From the NCBI GenBank assembly GCA_030603365.1, contig JAUVXV010000001.1, positions 248,001 through 312,000 on the forward strand: a stretch of DNA of 64,000 nucleotides, in the 5' to 3' direction. Positions 7,052-15,992 of this stretch are shown here, in pieces. The first letter of the stretch is position 1, and each line of letters begins with the position of its first letter. This stretch comes from Candidatus Heimdallarchaeota archaeon. Lineage in GTDB: Archaea; Asgardarchaeota; Heimdallarchaeia; Heimdallarchaeales; Heimdallarchaeaceae. Made by a program: the position numbers and the translations under genes. Under the pieces are notes generated by a model, which worked only from the letters and a program-made list of their open reading frames with translations, searched no databases and had not been told where the DNA came from.

Positions 7052-8329
7052 CTATAAATTCTCTTTAAGTAAGTCACCTAGCTTTCTTACACCTACATCA
7101 ACCATGTCTTTAGATATGAATGAATACCCTATTCTCATACCACCTGTGATAACCTTCAAGGGTTCAATCCCCCTTACTTCTGGATCATATGAGTGTCCGC
7201 TTGGTGGGTAAAATGCTGATCCTGGAACAACGAGTACTTCATTTGGATGTAGGACTTCTTGATTGAACTTTCTTACATCAAATGTGTAAGCTTTCTCTCC
7301 TTTAGGTTGCCACCAGATGAAAAATCCACCTGTTGGATTTGTAAAATCGCCCTCTGGAAAAGTTTCAACGAGAGCTTTGTAAGCAGCGTCTTTCTGTTCT
7401 TTGTATTTTTGAACTATTATTGGTAACTGTTCGTCTATATATTTTTCATAGTAAATTTCTGCTATTCTTTGCGTTATTGTGGGTGTACATAAATCAATAT
7501 ACCCTTTAGCTTTTTCTGCTTCAGTATGGAGAAAATCAGGCAAGACTGAATAACCTAATCTTAGAGGTGCTGCTTCTTTGGAAGTTGAAGAAGTATAAAT
7601 TACACGCTCATTATCTTTATCTAAGGTTTTCATAGATGGTCTTTTTTCTTCAAATTGCATCTCCTTATAAGCTGAATCTGCAATTACTATAACATCATGT
7701 TGTTCAGCAATGTTGTATAATTGCTCTCTTCTTTTGACTGGAAGTGTGGTTCCTTTTGGATTGTCACTATCCTCAACAACATAGAGAATTTTGACCTTTT
7801 TACCAAATTCTTTCTCTGCTTTAAGTATAGTATCTTCAACATAATCTGGTATTAACCCATCTGCATCAGTTGGTGCAGTAACAACATGGCCTCCTACTTT
7901 AACCACTGTTGTGACAAACCCTAGATATGCTGGAGAAGGAGTAACAACTAAATCACCAGGATTTATCAAGATGTCTAGAGCTATATAGACTGCTTGTTGA
8001 GAACCTGTTGTTATCAGTATCTTTTCCCAATCATCCGCTCCACTTATGATATCTAATCCATCTCTTCTATGAATCCTTTCTGCTAAAACTTTACGAAGAG
8101 CTGGAGTACCAGCTGTTTGTCCATATTGAAATTCATTGATTACATTCTGAGAATCTGAATCGTAATAATCTGCCAGTTCTCTTAGGATTTTAGGAAATAT
8201 TTTCGTTGGAAGATTACCTGGTAACCCTCCTGCTAGATAGTATTTTGTCTTATTTTTTAAAAGCCTTCTAATTTCGCTTTCTGGTATCTTTTGTGTCCAA
8301 TTTGCTAAAATTTCTCTGATTGGATCCAT
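7052..8329 (-). CDS. PLP-dependent class I aminotransferase (2-aminoadipate/aromatic type)
   Basis: The protein has 425 residues with the fold-type I aminotransferase layout: GSQQAVYIALDILINPGD (cofactor-binding glycine loop), VVEDSDNPKGTT (the NP-containing substrate/PLP segment), IADSAYKEM (Asp and Tyr contacting PLP) and the lysine motif STSKEAAPLRLGY. The C-terminal FIWWQPKGEK and GMRIGYSF segments match the family's substrate-binding parts. The closest functional group by motif is the archaeal/bacterial 2-aminoadipate, kynurenine or aromatic aminotransferases, acting in the cytoplasm. The exact substrate cannot be read from sequence. A TATA-like element at about 8341-8351 just upstream suggests a short leader, divergent from the reductase gene. 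Confidence 0.85.
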   Translation of the reverse strand: MDPIREILANWTQKIPESEIRRLLKNKTKYYLAGGLPGNLPTKIFPKILRELADYYDSDSQNVINEFQYGQTAGTPALRKVLAERIHRRDGLDIISGADDWEKILITTGSQQAVYIALDILINPGDLVVTPSPAYLGFVTTVVKVGGHVVTAPTDADGLIPDYVEDTILKAEKEFGKKVKILYVVEDSDNPKGTTLPVKRREQLYNIAEQHDVIVIADSAYKEMQFEEKRPSMKTLDKDNERVIYTSSTSKEAAPLRLGYSVLPDFLHTEAEKAKGYIDLCTPTITQRIAEIYYEKYIDEQLPIIVQKYKEQKDAAYKALVETFPEGDFTNPTGGFFIWWQPKGEKAYTFDVRKFNQEVLHPNEVLVVPGSAFYPPSGHSYDPEVRGIEPLKVITGGMRIGYSFISKDMVDVGVRKLGDLLKENL

Positions 8330-8468
8330 TATTTCACATCACTTTTATACATACTCAAGAACTGTGTTTTTCTAAATTAGTTTATCTAAAAAACTTTCTC
8401 TACCACTATGTTAACTTGCAGTTTTAGCTTGCAGTTAGATTTTTCAAGTACCGAAACTTTAGGAAGCT

Positions 8469-9641
8469 ATGGAAAAAATTAGCATGGCAATTGTGGGTGG
8501 AGGACCCGCTGGACTTCAAGCTGCTATATCAGTAGCAGAACAGGGATTTCAACCAACTGTTTTTGAAGAACATCCTAGAATTGGTACTCCAGTGCAATGT
8601 GGGGAAGGGATGAGTATAAATGCTTTTCAAGATTTTTCCATTCCAACAAAGAATAATGAATTTTGTGTTAGAGAGCACAAGGGGTGCCAGTTGTTTTTCC
8701 CCTCCAACAAAGTGATTTATGGTGACATTCATGCTTTCATGATTAAGAGAGATATTTTTGATCAATATTTAGCTAACAAAGCAATTGAAGCTGGGGCGGA
8801 AATCAAAACCGCTACTAAAGTTCTAGATATTAAAAATATATCTGAAGGTTTAGTAGTTAAGACAAATGGAAAAGATAACACTACCTATTCTTCTGAATTT
8901 CTGATTTTAGCTGAAGGAGCGAGAGCTAAGTTGGCTCAAACTCTTAATTTCCATCCTTCACAACCGTTAATCAAGGCTTTTGAATATAAGATTAAAGGTG
9001 AATGGGGAGAAGATCTTGAATTCTATTTTGATGCTCAAAAGTATCCTTTTGGATATTGCTGGGTTTTTCCAAGAAATAATGAAACAAATGTGGGGATAGT
9101 TACTACTGCTAATCAGATGAAAGCAAGATTAGACTCATTCCTCAAAGAAAAGAAGATTACAGGAAAAATAGTGAAGAAAATAGGTGGAGTAATTCCAATG
9201 AATGGACCTGTTGAAAAATTAGCTCTAAACAATATTGTTCTTGCTGGAGATACTGCTGGAATGGTCAATCCTATTTTCTATGGGGGGATAAGAATAGGGA
9301 TGACAAGCGGCAAATTTGCAGGAAAAGTGGGGGTTGAATATTTGAAAAACAAAGAAGAAAAAATTGAATATTCCACTCAACAATACACCCAATACCTCCA
9401 GAAATTTCAGTTTATGAAAAGTATTAATTTAAAATGTCATACCTTCTTCTATGGTAGATCCAACGAATTTCTCACCAAACTTGGCAAAGTCTTTGACAAA
9501 CAATTTGTAAATCAAATAGAAAAATGGGAGAAAGTAAAAACTTTTGGAAATCTTTTGAAAAAACCCTCTTTATTGAGGAATCCCCGAGGGTTGTTGTGGA
9601 TATATCTTGGTTTTAAGATTGCACGTGATTGGGGGTTCTAA
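8469..9641 (+). CDS. Geranylgeranyl reductase family FAD oxidoreductase
   Basis: The 390-residue flavoprotein has an N-terminal Rossmann FAD motif (AIVGGGPAGLQAAISVAEQG) and the family's CGEGMS segment after PVQ. The FPRNNETNVGIV stretch and the second FAD motif LAGDTAGMVNPIFYGGIRI (about residues 258-276) are also present. In archaea this family saturates the geranylgeranyl chains of membrane ether lipids (digeranylgeranylglycerophospholipid reductase) and acts at the membrane surface. A mevalonate-pathway block is encoded close downstream (MVK, IPK), consistent with isoprenoid lipid metabolism. Other members reduce chlorophyll or quinone side chains, so the substrate is inferred. Confidence 0.85.
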   Translation: MEKISMAIVGGGPAGLQAAISVAEQGFQPTVFEEHPRIGTPVQCGEGMSINAFQDFSIPTKNNEFCVREHKGCQLFFPSNKVIYGDIHAFMIKRDIFDQYLANKAIEAGAEIKTATKVLDIKNISEGLVVKTNGKDNTTYSSEFLILAEGARAKLAQTLNFHPSQPLIKAFEYKIKGEWGEDLEFYFDAQKYPFGYCWVFPRNNETNVGIVTTANQMKARLDSFLKEKKITGKIVKKIGGVIPMNGPVEKLALNNIVLAGDTAGMVNPIFYGGIRIGMTSGKFAGKVGVEYLKNKEEKIEYSTQQYTQYLQKFQFMKSINLKCHTFFYGRSNEFLTKLGKVFDKQFVNQIEKWEKVKTFGNLLKKPSLLRNPRGLLWIYLGFKIARDWGF

Positions 9642-9696
9642 ACTAACGACAAACATAATAGTTAAATGTATGAGTTGAAAGGATTGTTTGTCTGAA

Positions 9697-9888
9697 ATGA
9701 TTATTCCAGTAAGATGTTTTACCTGCGGAACTTTAATTGCTGATAAATGGGATGAATTCGTGAAGAGAATAGATGAAGGGGAAAACCCTCAGAAAACTCT
9801 TGATGATTTAAATGTAAAAAGATGGTGTTGTAGACGAATGCTAGTCTCTCATACAGATTTAATAGAAGATTTTCTACCCTTCACTTAA
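9697..9888 (+). CDS. rpoN: DNA-directed RNA polymerase subunit N (Rpb10 homologue)
   Basis: This is the small zinc-binding RNA polymerase subunit. The family begins [11 protein letters not shown], so the ATG at 9697 is chosen over the in-frame TTG at 9688. It has the CFTCG pair and the distal CC pair (RWCCRRML) that bind zinc. The sequence is full-length at 63 residues. It heads the archaeal rpoN-rpsB-MVK-IPK arrangement, although RpoK and enolase, which often separate these genes, are absent. Confidence 0.93.
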   Translation: MIIPVRCFTCGTLIADKWDEFVKRIDEGENPQKTLDDLNVKRWCCRRMLVSHTDLIEDFLPFT

Positions 9889-9954
9889 TTTCTACTAAAT
9901 AGTAGCTCAACTAACTGAACAGAAAGTTTTTAATTAAACCGTTTGAGGTCTTAA

Positions 9955-9967
9955 TGCTTATAAAGCG
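9955..9967 (+). promoter_or_regulatory. TATA box upstream of rpsB
   Basis: TGCTTATAAAGCG at 9955-9967 lies about 40 bases before the rpsB ATG at 10005. It is the only strong TATA-like element in the 116-base gap after rpoN and would start transcription near 9987. Confidence 0.45.
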
Positions 9968-10004
9968 GGAATAACGCAAATCATAAACAAACTGAGGATA
10001 CAAG

Positions 10005-10640
10005 ATGTCAGAGGAAGCAGAACAAACCACTGAAGAAGAAATACTGTTAATACCTCGAGATACCTACTTAGTATCAGGTATCCACATAGGAACAAGTGTT
10101 TGTACAAAGTTTATGGAACCTTTCAAATATCGAGTCAGAAATGATGGAATTTATGTTTTAGATGTAAATGCAACTGATGCAAGAATTAGAATTGCAGCTA
10201 AATTCTTGAGTCGTTTTGAAGCATCTAAAGTTGCTGTTTTTGCAACAAGACAATATGCTTCTGTCCCTAGTACAAAAATGGCTAGATTGGCAGGTTTCAA
10301 AGTAATTCCTGGAAGATTCATTCCTGGAACACTGACAAATCCTTCATTTGAGGGCTACATTGAACCTGATGTTGTTATTCTAACAGATCCAAGAGCAGAT
10401 AAGCAATCTTTGACTGAAGCTGCCTCAAGAGGAATTCCTATAGTCGCGTTATGTGATACAGATAATGCAACAAATAATGTAGATTTAGTTATACCAGTAA
10501 ATAACAAAGGTAGAAAGTCACTAGCTCAAGTTTATTATCTTCTTACAAGAGAAATTCTTAGGGCAAGAGGAGAGTTAGGAGAAACAGAAGATTTACCTGT
10601 TACTGTAGATGAATTTGCTTTCAAATTACTGAGGGAATAG
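10005..10640 (+). CDS. rpsB: 30S ribosomal protein S2
   Basis: This is the archaeal/eukaryotic S2 (uS2) protein of the small subunit, 211 residues. It has the family segments YVLDVNATDARIRIAAKFLS, the PGRFIPGTLTNP loop, and the PDVVILTDPRADKQ and VALCDTDN stretches. The acidic N-terminal extension (SEEAEQTTEEEILL) is ordinary in archaea. The mevalonate kinase start lies 57 bases downstream, so the two are probably co-transcribed. Confidence 0.95.
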   Translation: MSEEAEQTTEEEILLIPRDTYLVSGIHIGTSVCTKFMEPFKYRVRNDGIYVLDVNATDARIRIAAKFLSRFEASKVAVFATRQYASVPSTKMARLAGFKVIPGRFIPGTLTNPSFEGYIEPDVVILTDPRADKQSLTEAASRGIPIVALCDTDNATNNVDLVIPVNNKGRKSLAQVYYLLTREILRARGELGETEDLPVTVDEFAFKLLRE

Positions 10641-10697
10641 TCCCTTTTTTCCTTACCTTTGAAAAAGATTTTTTATTCTTGTATTCTATTTGTGTTT

Positions 10698-11669
10698 ATG
10701 GGCGCCGATTCCATAGTATTTTCAGCTCCAGGAAAAGTTATTCTCTTTGGAGAACATTCTGTAGTTTATGGACATCCAGCGATTGCTACAGCCATTAATC
10801 TTAGAGCAAAATGTGAAGTGACAAAATCATCAGATAAGTTTCCATCGCTTTCAACTCCTGACTTGTTTCCTGATCATATATTTACAATTACTGAGAAATC
10901 TGAGGTTCCAATTGAATTAGAACCATTTAAGCATCTTTTCTTGATTTTAAGTGAAAGTCAGAAAAAGATTATCTGTCCTAAGGTGAAACTAACATCTGCA
11001 ATTCCTCCTTCTTCAGGTTTGGGTTCAAGTGCAGCTACAGCTGTTTCATTGACAGCTAGTCTAATGAAATTTTACAATAACGATTATAACCTTGAGAAAA
11101 TTCGAGATATTGCTTTTGAATCTGAAAAGTTAATTCATGGTTTTCCATCAGGAATAGATAATACTATCTCAACCTTTGGTGGAGGAATAATTTATGAAAG
11201 AGGACAGATGGCACCTCTGACTTCCAAGATCTCCTCTTCCTTTCTTGTAATTATTAACAGTCTTGTACCTAGAAGTACAAAGGAACTTGTTGAAAAGGTT
11301 CAAAAGAAAAGAGAAAATGAACCAAAAAATGTACAAGCTATTTTTAATCAAATTGAAGCCATAACTTGGGAGGCAAAGAAACAAATAGAATCAGGGGATT
11401 CTGTGGAAATTGGTCGTTTGATGAACGAGAACCATAAATTGCTTGAAAAACTAGAAGTAGGGCATCCAATCTTAAGTAAGATAGTTGGTATTATTGATCA
11501 GACTAAGACTTTGGGAAGAAAGTTAACTGGCGCAGGTGGTGGTGGTTGCATAATTGCTTTATTTGATGAATTTTCAACTGCCAAGGAAGTAACTAAACTC
11601 ATTGAGAAAAAAGGATTTCGTGCTTATATCTCAAATATATTTGAAACTGGTGTTAAAAATGAACAATGA
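10698..11669 (+). CDS. mvk: Mevalonate kinase (GHMP family)
   Basis: The protein phosphorylates mevalonate to 5-phosphomevalonate with ATP. GHMP signatures are clear: FSAPGKVILFGEHSVVYGHP near the N-terminus, the ATP-binding loop PPSSGLGSSAATAVS, GFPSGIDNTISTFGGG, and the C-terminal KLTGAGGGGCIIAL motif. The start is placed at ATG 10698 (MGADSIVFSAPGK) rather than the upstream TTG at 10659, because homologues begin just before the SAPGK motif. The upstream extension is AT-rich with no family match. The gene overlaps isopentenyl phosphate kinase by 11 bases, indicating coupled translation in one isoprenoid operon. Confidence 0.92.
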   Translation: MGADSIVFSAPGKVILFGEHSVVYGHPAIATAINLRAKCEVTKSSDKFPSLSTPDLFPDHIFTITEKSEVPIELEPFKHLFLILSESQKKIICPKVKLTSAIPPSSGLGSSAATAVSLTASLMKFYNNDYNLEKIRDIAFESEKLIHGFPSGIDNTISTFGGGIIYERGQMAPLTSKISSSFLVIINSLVPRSTKELVEKVQKKRENEPKNVQAIFNQIEAITWEAKKQIESGDSVEIGRLMNENHKLLEKLEVGHPILSKIVGIIDQTKTLGRKLTGAGGGGCIIALFDEFSTAKEVTKLIEKKGFRAYISNIFETGVKNEQ

Positions 11670-12465
11670 ACAAATTGATATTATAAAAATTGGTGGATCA
11701 ATTATTACAGATAAAGGCAATTATCGTACTCTGAGAAAAGATCAATTGTCACTATTAAGCAAAGAACTAGCCAAATGGGATAGAAATTGTATAATTGTTC
11801 ATGGAGCCGGTTCCTTTGGTCATACTATCGCAAATCAATATTCAATTCATAAGGGATTCACTGACTTGGATCAACTTGAGGGTTTATTACAAATTCGTAA
11901 GGATATGCTTGATTTAGCAGAAATTGTAACATCAAACTTAATTCAGAATGGTATGAAAGCTATAAGTTTTCAAACTAGTGCTATAGTTTACGAGAAAAAA
12001 GATGGATCTTATTCCTTCTTCTTTGACCCAGTGAAAAAAGCATTATCTCTAGATTTATGTCCAGTTTTATCGGGAGACATTCTATTTTCTGAAGATAAAG
12101 GTTTTAGAATTTATAGTGGTGATGCTCTCATAAATTTGATAGTTCAGAATTTTAATGTTGCTAGAGTTATTTTCATTTCAGATGTAGATGGGTTATATCT
12201 AAAGGATGCAGAAACACAAGAGAATAAGTTAGTCGATTTCATAACCTCAAAAGACTTCGAAATCACAGATATTAGCAAATTAGAACAAAAGGATTCGAAT
12301 GATGTAACTGGTGGAATGAAAGGAAAAATTTCTGCAATCATCTCAATATTAGATTATGTAACTAAAGTGGTTCTTGTAAATGGTTTTCATCCAGAGAGAT
12401 TAGCTTTAATTCGTGAAGGAGAAAAATTCATTGGTACATCAATATTAAATGAAAATTCTACTTAA
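11659..12465 (+). CDS. ipk: Isopentenyl phosphate kinase
   Basis: The protein is an amino-acid-kinase-fold enzyme that phosphorylates isopentenyl phosphate to isopentenyl diphosphate in the archaeal mevalonate route. It has the N-terminal IIKIGGSIIT, the HGAGSFGH motif whose histidine is characteristic of IPK, SGD near residue 150, IFISDVDGLY, and DVTGGMKGKI. The start is ATG 11659 inside the end of mvk (11-base overlap), giving 268 residues. The longer frame from 11602 only re-reads mvk coding DNA. Presence of IPK beside MVK implies an archaeal-type pathway with a decarboxylation step before the second phosphorylation. The genes for that step are not in this window. Confidence 0.92.
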   Translation: MNNEQIDIIKIGGSIITDKGNYRTLRKDQLSLLSKELAKWDRNCIIVHGAGSFGHTIANQYSIHKGFTDLDQLEGLLQIRKDMLDLAEIVTSNLIQNGMKAISFQTSAIVYEKKDGSYSFFFDPVKKALSLDLCPVLSGDILFSEDKGFRIYSGDALINLIVQNFNVARVIFISDVDGLYLKDAETQENKLVDFITSKDFEITDISKLEQKDSNDVTGGMKGKISAIISILDYVTKVVLVNGFHPERLALIREGEKFIGTSILNENST

Positions 12466-12541
12466 AGATAAGTCTTTTAAACTAAACAAGATTTTGTTCT
12501 ATACCTAATGAAGGCATTATTTTAGGTGCCCGAGGTGAAGA

Positions 12542-12904
12542 ATGATGTATAAAAAATTCGACATTCCTGAAGAAGTTGTTAAAGAATCTTTAAGTGTTTT
12601 GGAAACTTCTGCCAAATCTGGTAGAATAAGAAAAGGAACAAACGAGGTTACTAAAGTTATTGAAAGAAAAATAGCTCAGCTTGTTTATATTGCTGAAGAT
12701 GTTAATCCTCCAGAAATAGTAATGCATTTACCCCTTCTCTGTGAAGAGCAAGATATAGCTTACACTTTTGTCTCAACAAAAGAAGAATTAGGAAAAGCTG
12801 CAGGTTTGAAAGTTGGTTCAGCATCAATTGCTATTGTAGATGGTGGAGAAGCTAAACAAGCACTAAAAGGTCTAAGTAAAAAACTAATAGAACTTAAGAA
12901 ATAA
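12542..12904 (+). CDS. rpl7ae: 50S ribosomal protein L7Ae
   Basis: This is a 120-residue L7Ae/L30e-fold kink-turn-binding protein. In archaea it belongs to the large ribosomal subunit and also to C/D and H/ACA guide RNPs and RNase P. Diagnostic stretches are [37 protein letters not shown] and the GKAAGL turn. A GAGGTGAAG ribosome site precedes tandem ATGs at 12542 and 12545. It starts the conserved archaeal block L7Ae-S28e-L24e-Ndk-IF5B. Confidence 0.95.
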   Translation: MMYKKFDIPEEVVKESLSVLETSAKSGRIRKGTNEVTKVIERKIAQLVYIAEDVNPPEIVMHLPLLCEEQDIAYTFVSTKEELGKAAGLKVGSASIAIVDGGEAKQALKGLSKKLIELKK

Positions 12905-12918
12905 GCTTGGTGATAAAC

Positions 12919-13140
12919 ATGAGCGGAAGAGATGAAGATGGCGCTACTCCTGCAGAAGTCATTCAAGTATTAGATAGAACTGGCAGTGTAGGTGAAGTAA
13001 TCCAAGCTAGAGTGAAAGTGCTAGACGGTAGAGATAAGAATCGTATCTTAACTCGAAACCTGAAAGGACCCGTAAGAAAAGGAGATGTAATTATGCTCCG
13101 AGAAACAGAAAGAGAAGCCAAGAAAATACGAAGAAGGTAA
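12919..13140 (+). CDS. rps28e: 30S ribosomal protein S28e
   Basis: This is an archaeal/eukaryote-specific small-subunit protein with an OB fold. Family segments include [33 protein letters not shown] and the C-terminal [14 protein letters not shown]. The start is placed at ATG 12919 (MSGRDEDG), 14 bases after the L7Ae stop, with GGTGAT as ribosome site. TTG 12907 and GTG 12910 are weaker alternatives. It is 73 residues, the normal length. Confidence 0.93.
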   Translation: MSGRDEDGATPAEVIQVLDRTGSVGEVIQARVKVLDGRDKNRILTRNLKGPVRKGDVIMLRETEREAKKIRRR

Positions 13141-13150
13141 GTGATTAACA

Positions 13151-13339
13151 ATGCCAAGAACACAAAAATGCTCATACTGTGGAAAAGATATAGAACCTGG
13201 TTGTGGGATGCTATTCGTTCAAAAAACAGGTTCAATACTATATTTCTGTTCGAATAAGTGTAAAAAATCTCAATTAGTCCTAAAAAGAGATCCTAAAAAA
13301 CTCAAATGGACAGAGAGATACGAAAGAAAAATTATGTAA
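13151..13339 (+). CDS. rpl24e: 50S ribosomal protein L24e
   Basis: This is a zinc-ribbon protein of the archaeal/eukaryotic large subunit, 62 residues. The four zinc ligands are visible in CSYCGKDIEPGCG and YFCSNKCKKS. The KLKWTERYER tail is typical of L24e. It follows S28e by 10 bases in the conserved operon. A T-rich tract follows its stop. Confidence 0.94.
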   Translation: MPRTQKCSYCGKDIEPGCGMLFVQKTGSILYFCSNKCKKSQLVLKRDPKKLKWTERYERKIM

Positions 13340-13340
13340 T

Positions 13341-13377
13341 TTTTCTAATCTCTTTTACTTTCCTTTATTTTATTTTA
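13341..13377 (+). terminator. T-rich transcription terminator after rpl24e
   Basis: TTTTTCTAATCTCTTTTACTTTCC and further T clusters directly follow the L24e stop codon. Archaeal RNA polymerase terminates at such T tracts without needing a hairpin. The ndk gene begins about 90 bases further on. Confidence 0.4.
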
Positions 13378-13467
13378 AGAATTCTAAAGTTTTAATTGTC
13401 TCTGAAAGAAGTTTTGTGGCTATAACAATTAATTTTTATTTCAATAAACAAGAATCATTCAGAAACA

Positions 13468-13929
13468 ATGGTGATAAGTTTGGAACGAGAGTTTATTATG
13501 ATTAAACCCGATGGGGTACAAAGAGGGCTTGTTGGACAAGTTATTGAAAGGGTTGAAAATGTAGGATTTAAGATTATAGGTCTGAAAATGATTAAGGTTA
13601 CAGTAGAACAAGCTGAAGAACATTATGCAATACATAAAGGTAAGCCGTTCTATGAAGGTCTTTTAGAATACATCACATGCGGACCTGTAGTTGTAATGGT
13701 TGTAGAAGGAAAAGACACTGTAAAAATAACTAGAAAAATAGTAGGTGCAACAAATCCAGCTGAAGCAGAACCCGGGTCAATACGTGGAGATTACGCATTA
13801 GAGATAGGTAGAAATATCATCCATGCTGGAGACTCACCAGAAAATGCAATCGTGGAATATAAAATTTATTTTGATGAAGAAGAATTTACTTACTATAAGA
13901 AAATAGACGAAGAATGGTTGTATGAATAA
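13468..13929 (+). CDS. ndk: Nucleoside diphosphate kinase
   Basis: The enzyme transfers gamma-phosphate from ATP to nucleoside diphosphates via a phosphohistidine. The catalytic histidine is in EIGRNIIHAGDSPENA (His about 119). Also present are the IMIKPDGVQRGL start of the fold and GATNPAEAEPGSIRGD. Its 153 residues are a normal length. Position between L24e and aIF5B is the standard archaeal order. Confidence 0.95.
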   Translation: MVISLEREFIMIKPDGVQRGLVGQVIERVENVGFKIIGLKMIKVTVEQAEEHYAIHKGKPFYEGLLEYITCGPVVVMVVEGKDTVKITRKIVGATNPAEAEPGSIRGDYALEIGRNIIHAGDSPENAIVEYKIYFDEEEFTYYKKIDEEWLYE

Positions 13930-14077
13930 AATCTTCTTCTCCATTTTATTACTTTCCTTTTAGTTTTCAGAAAATTTCTGTTAGACCAATTTCTTTTTAT
14001 TTATTTTATTTAGCTAGATTTGTAGGAGATTACAGCTTCAAGCGTAATATTTAATCAACTTCAACTAGGTGATTAGA

Positions 14078-15886
14078 ATGTCAAAAGTATTAGATGAAAA
14101 ATCAGGTAAAAGACTGAGAAGTCCAATAGTGGTTATCCTTGGACATGTTGATTCAGGAAAGACTAGTTTATTGGATAAAGTGAGAGGCACAGCCGTTCAA
14201 GCAAGAGAGGCTGCAGGGATTACTCAACATGTTGGTGCTTCTTTCTTTCCAACAGAAACCATTTTAGATGTTTGTGATAAGTTAGTTGAAGTTACTAAAA
14301 TTAAATTGAGTATACCTGGTTTGTTAATAGTAGATACACCAGGTCACGCTGTTTTTACAAATCTGCGAAAAAGAGGAGCTTCTGTTGCGGATATAGCTAT
14401 ACTTGTAGTCGACTTGACTCGGGGATTTCAGGCCCAGACGTATGAAAGTATGGATATTTTACGAGCACGTAAAGTTCCCTTTATTGTAGCAGCAAATAAA
14501 ATTGATCGTATATCTGCATGGAAAGGAATACCTAACTCAATATTTATCGAAAGTTATCAGAAACAAAATCCTAAAGCAAGTGCGGATCTCGACAATCGTA
14601 TTTATGAGATTATGGGTGAATTAATCGAATTAGGTTTTGAAGCTGATAGATATGACCGAGTAAAAGACTTTAGCAAAAAAATAGCCATCATACCCACTAG
14701 TGCAAAAACAGGAGAAGGTATACCTGACCTGTTCATGGTTCTAGCAGGTCTTACTCAACAATTTATGATGGAGAAACTCGAATATAGTGAGGGACCTGCG
14801 AGCGGTACTGTTCTTGAAGTTAAAGAAGCTGAGGGTTTAGGGACAACAGCTGATGTTATCATTTACGATGGTATCATTACAAAAAATGATAGAATTGTCA
14901 TTGGAGGTAGAGATGGAGCTGCTCTCCTAAAGGTTAAGGCTTTACTTGTGCCAAAAGATTTAGATGAAATGAGAGATCCACGTGATAAATTCAAAAATGT
15001 GGATGCTGTTTATGCATCAGCTGGTGTAAAACTTAGTTCTCCAGGTCTTGAAATAGCTTTAGCAGGTGCACCTTTAAAAGTTGTACTCCCTGGTCAAGAG
15101 GACCAAATTATGGCCGAGGTTAACTCTGAACTGGAAGGTTTTAGAATTGAGACTAAAGATAATGGAGTTACAGTTAAAGTTGATACTTTGGGCAGTCTTG
15201 AAGCTATAGTTGATATGTTAAGAGAGAGAAATATCCCCATTCATAAAGCAGATGTTGGAGATGTTAACAAACTAGATGCAATCGGTACTGCTATTGTTGC
15301 AGACAAAGCACCCGAATTTGGTGCGATATTGTGCTTTAATGTAGCAATCTCACCAGATGCTCAAGAAGAGATCGAGGTTAGTGACTTAAAAGTCTTTGAA
15401 GATAAAGTTATTTACAATCTCATTGATGATTTTGAAAGATGGATGATAGATCAAAAAGAAGCTATTAAAGTAGATTCTCTTAAAGATCTGAGAATGCCTG
15501 CTAAAATCACTTTACTGCCAAACCATACTTTTCGTTCTAGTAAACCTGCGATTGTAGGTGTAGAGGTTCTTGGAGGAAAAATAATTCCTGGTCAGATGTT
15601 AATAAATGAAAATAATAAACGAGTAGGTAGAATTCGTCAAATTCAAGATAATCAAGAAACAGTTCAAATTGCCGGAAAGGGCAAGCAGGTTGCTATCTCG
15701 ATTAGAGGCCCAACTGTAGGGAGACAAATAAGAGAAGAGGATGTCTTATATGTAGACATTCCAGAAAAACATGCTGTATTATTAATGAAAAAATATCGTG
15801 ATATGATTACCAATGATGATGCCACAATCCTTGAAGAACTAGCCAAAATAAAGCAGGAACATGTTAGTAAATTCTGGGGCTGGTAA
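14078..15886 (+). CDS. infB: Translation initiation factor aIF5B (IF-2 homologue)
   Basis: The protein is a large translational GTPase that promotes subunit joining and initiator tRNA placement. G motifs are all present: GHVDSGKTSLLD (G1), GITQHVGAS (G2), DTPGHAVF (G3) and ANKIDR (G4). The following beta-barrel, alpha/beta/alpha and C-terminal domains carry it to 602 residues. The eukaryote-like long N-terminal extension is absent, as in other archaea. No intein is visible in the G1 region where infB inteins often sit. ATG 14078 has an AGGTGA ribosome site; GTG 14069 is less likely. Confidence 0.95.
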   Translation: MSKVLDEKSGKRLRSPIVVILGHVDSGKTSLLDKVRGTAVQAREAAGITQHVGASFFPTETILDVCDKLVEVTKIKLSIPGLLIVDTPGHAVFTNLRKRGASVADIAILVVDLTRGFQAQTYESMDILRARKVPFIVAANKIDRISAWKGIPNSIFIESYQKQNPKASADLDNRIYEIMGELIELGFEADRYDRVKDFSKKIAIIPTSAKTGEGIPDLFMVLAGLTQQFMMEKLEYSEGPASGTVLEVKEAEGLGTTADVIIYDGIITKNDRIVIGGRDGAALLKVKALLVPKDLDEMRDPRDKFKNVDAVYASAGVKLSSPGLEIALAGAPLKVVLPGQEDQIMAEVNSELEGFRIETKDNGVTVKVDTLGSLEAIVDMLRERNIPIHKADVGDVNKLDAIGTAIVADKAPEFGAILCFNVAISPDAQEEIEVSDLKVFEDKVIYNLIDDFERWMIDQKEAIKVDSLKDLRMPAKITLLPNHTFRSSKPAIVGVEVLGGKIIPGQMLINENNKRVGRIRQIQDNQETVQIAGKGKQVAISIRGPTVGRQIREEDVLYVDIPEKHAVLLMKKYRDMITNDDATILEELAKIKQEHVSKFWGW

Positions 15887-15900
15887 ATTTTCGAGATAAC

Positions 15901-15918
15901 TTTATATATTTATAAAAC
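15901..15918 (+). promoter_or_regulatory. Orphan TATA box
   Basis: TTTATATATTTATAAAAC lies just after the infB stop. No plus-strand protein gene follows for over 5 kb, since the next genes are all on the minus strand. The expected start about 25 bases downstream falls at the first base of a 7-bp stem (15932). Confidence 0.5.
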
Positions 15919-15931
15919 GAATTTATCTTTA

Positions 15932-15990
15932 GCTGAGCTTATGTTTTTCAACCTGCTCAGCCAGTTCCTGAGTAACCTGGGAGGGTTACA
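15932..15990 (+). ncRNA. Candidate structured small RNA between infB and tiaS
   Basis: Two perfect stems occur in 58 bases: GCTGAGC (15932-15938) with GCTCAGC (15955-15961), and GTAACC (15972-15977) with GGTTAC (15984-15989). CTCAG/CTGAG (15957-15961 and 15968-15972) offers a competing pairing, so the RNA could switch. An ACA follows the second stem, recalling H/ACA guide RNAs, but the rest of that signature is not convincing. The orphan TATA box at 15901-15918 is correctly spaced. Alternatively the stems are only a terminator shared by the two convergent genes. Confidence 0.35.
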
Positions 15991-15992
15991 TT

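Noticed and set aside
15932..15990. tRNA gene
   Set aside because: The two stems do not form a cloverleaf; no TTC loop (GGTTCGAATCC-like) or CCA-side acceptor pairing exists. No tRNA was seen anywhere in the window.
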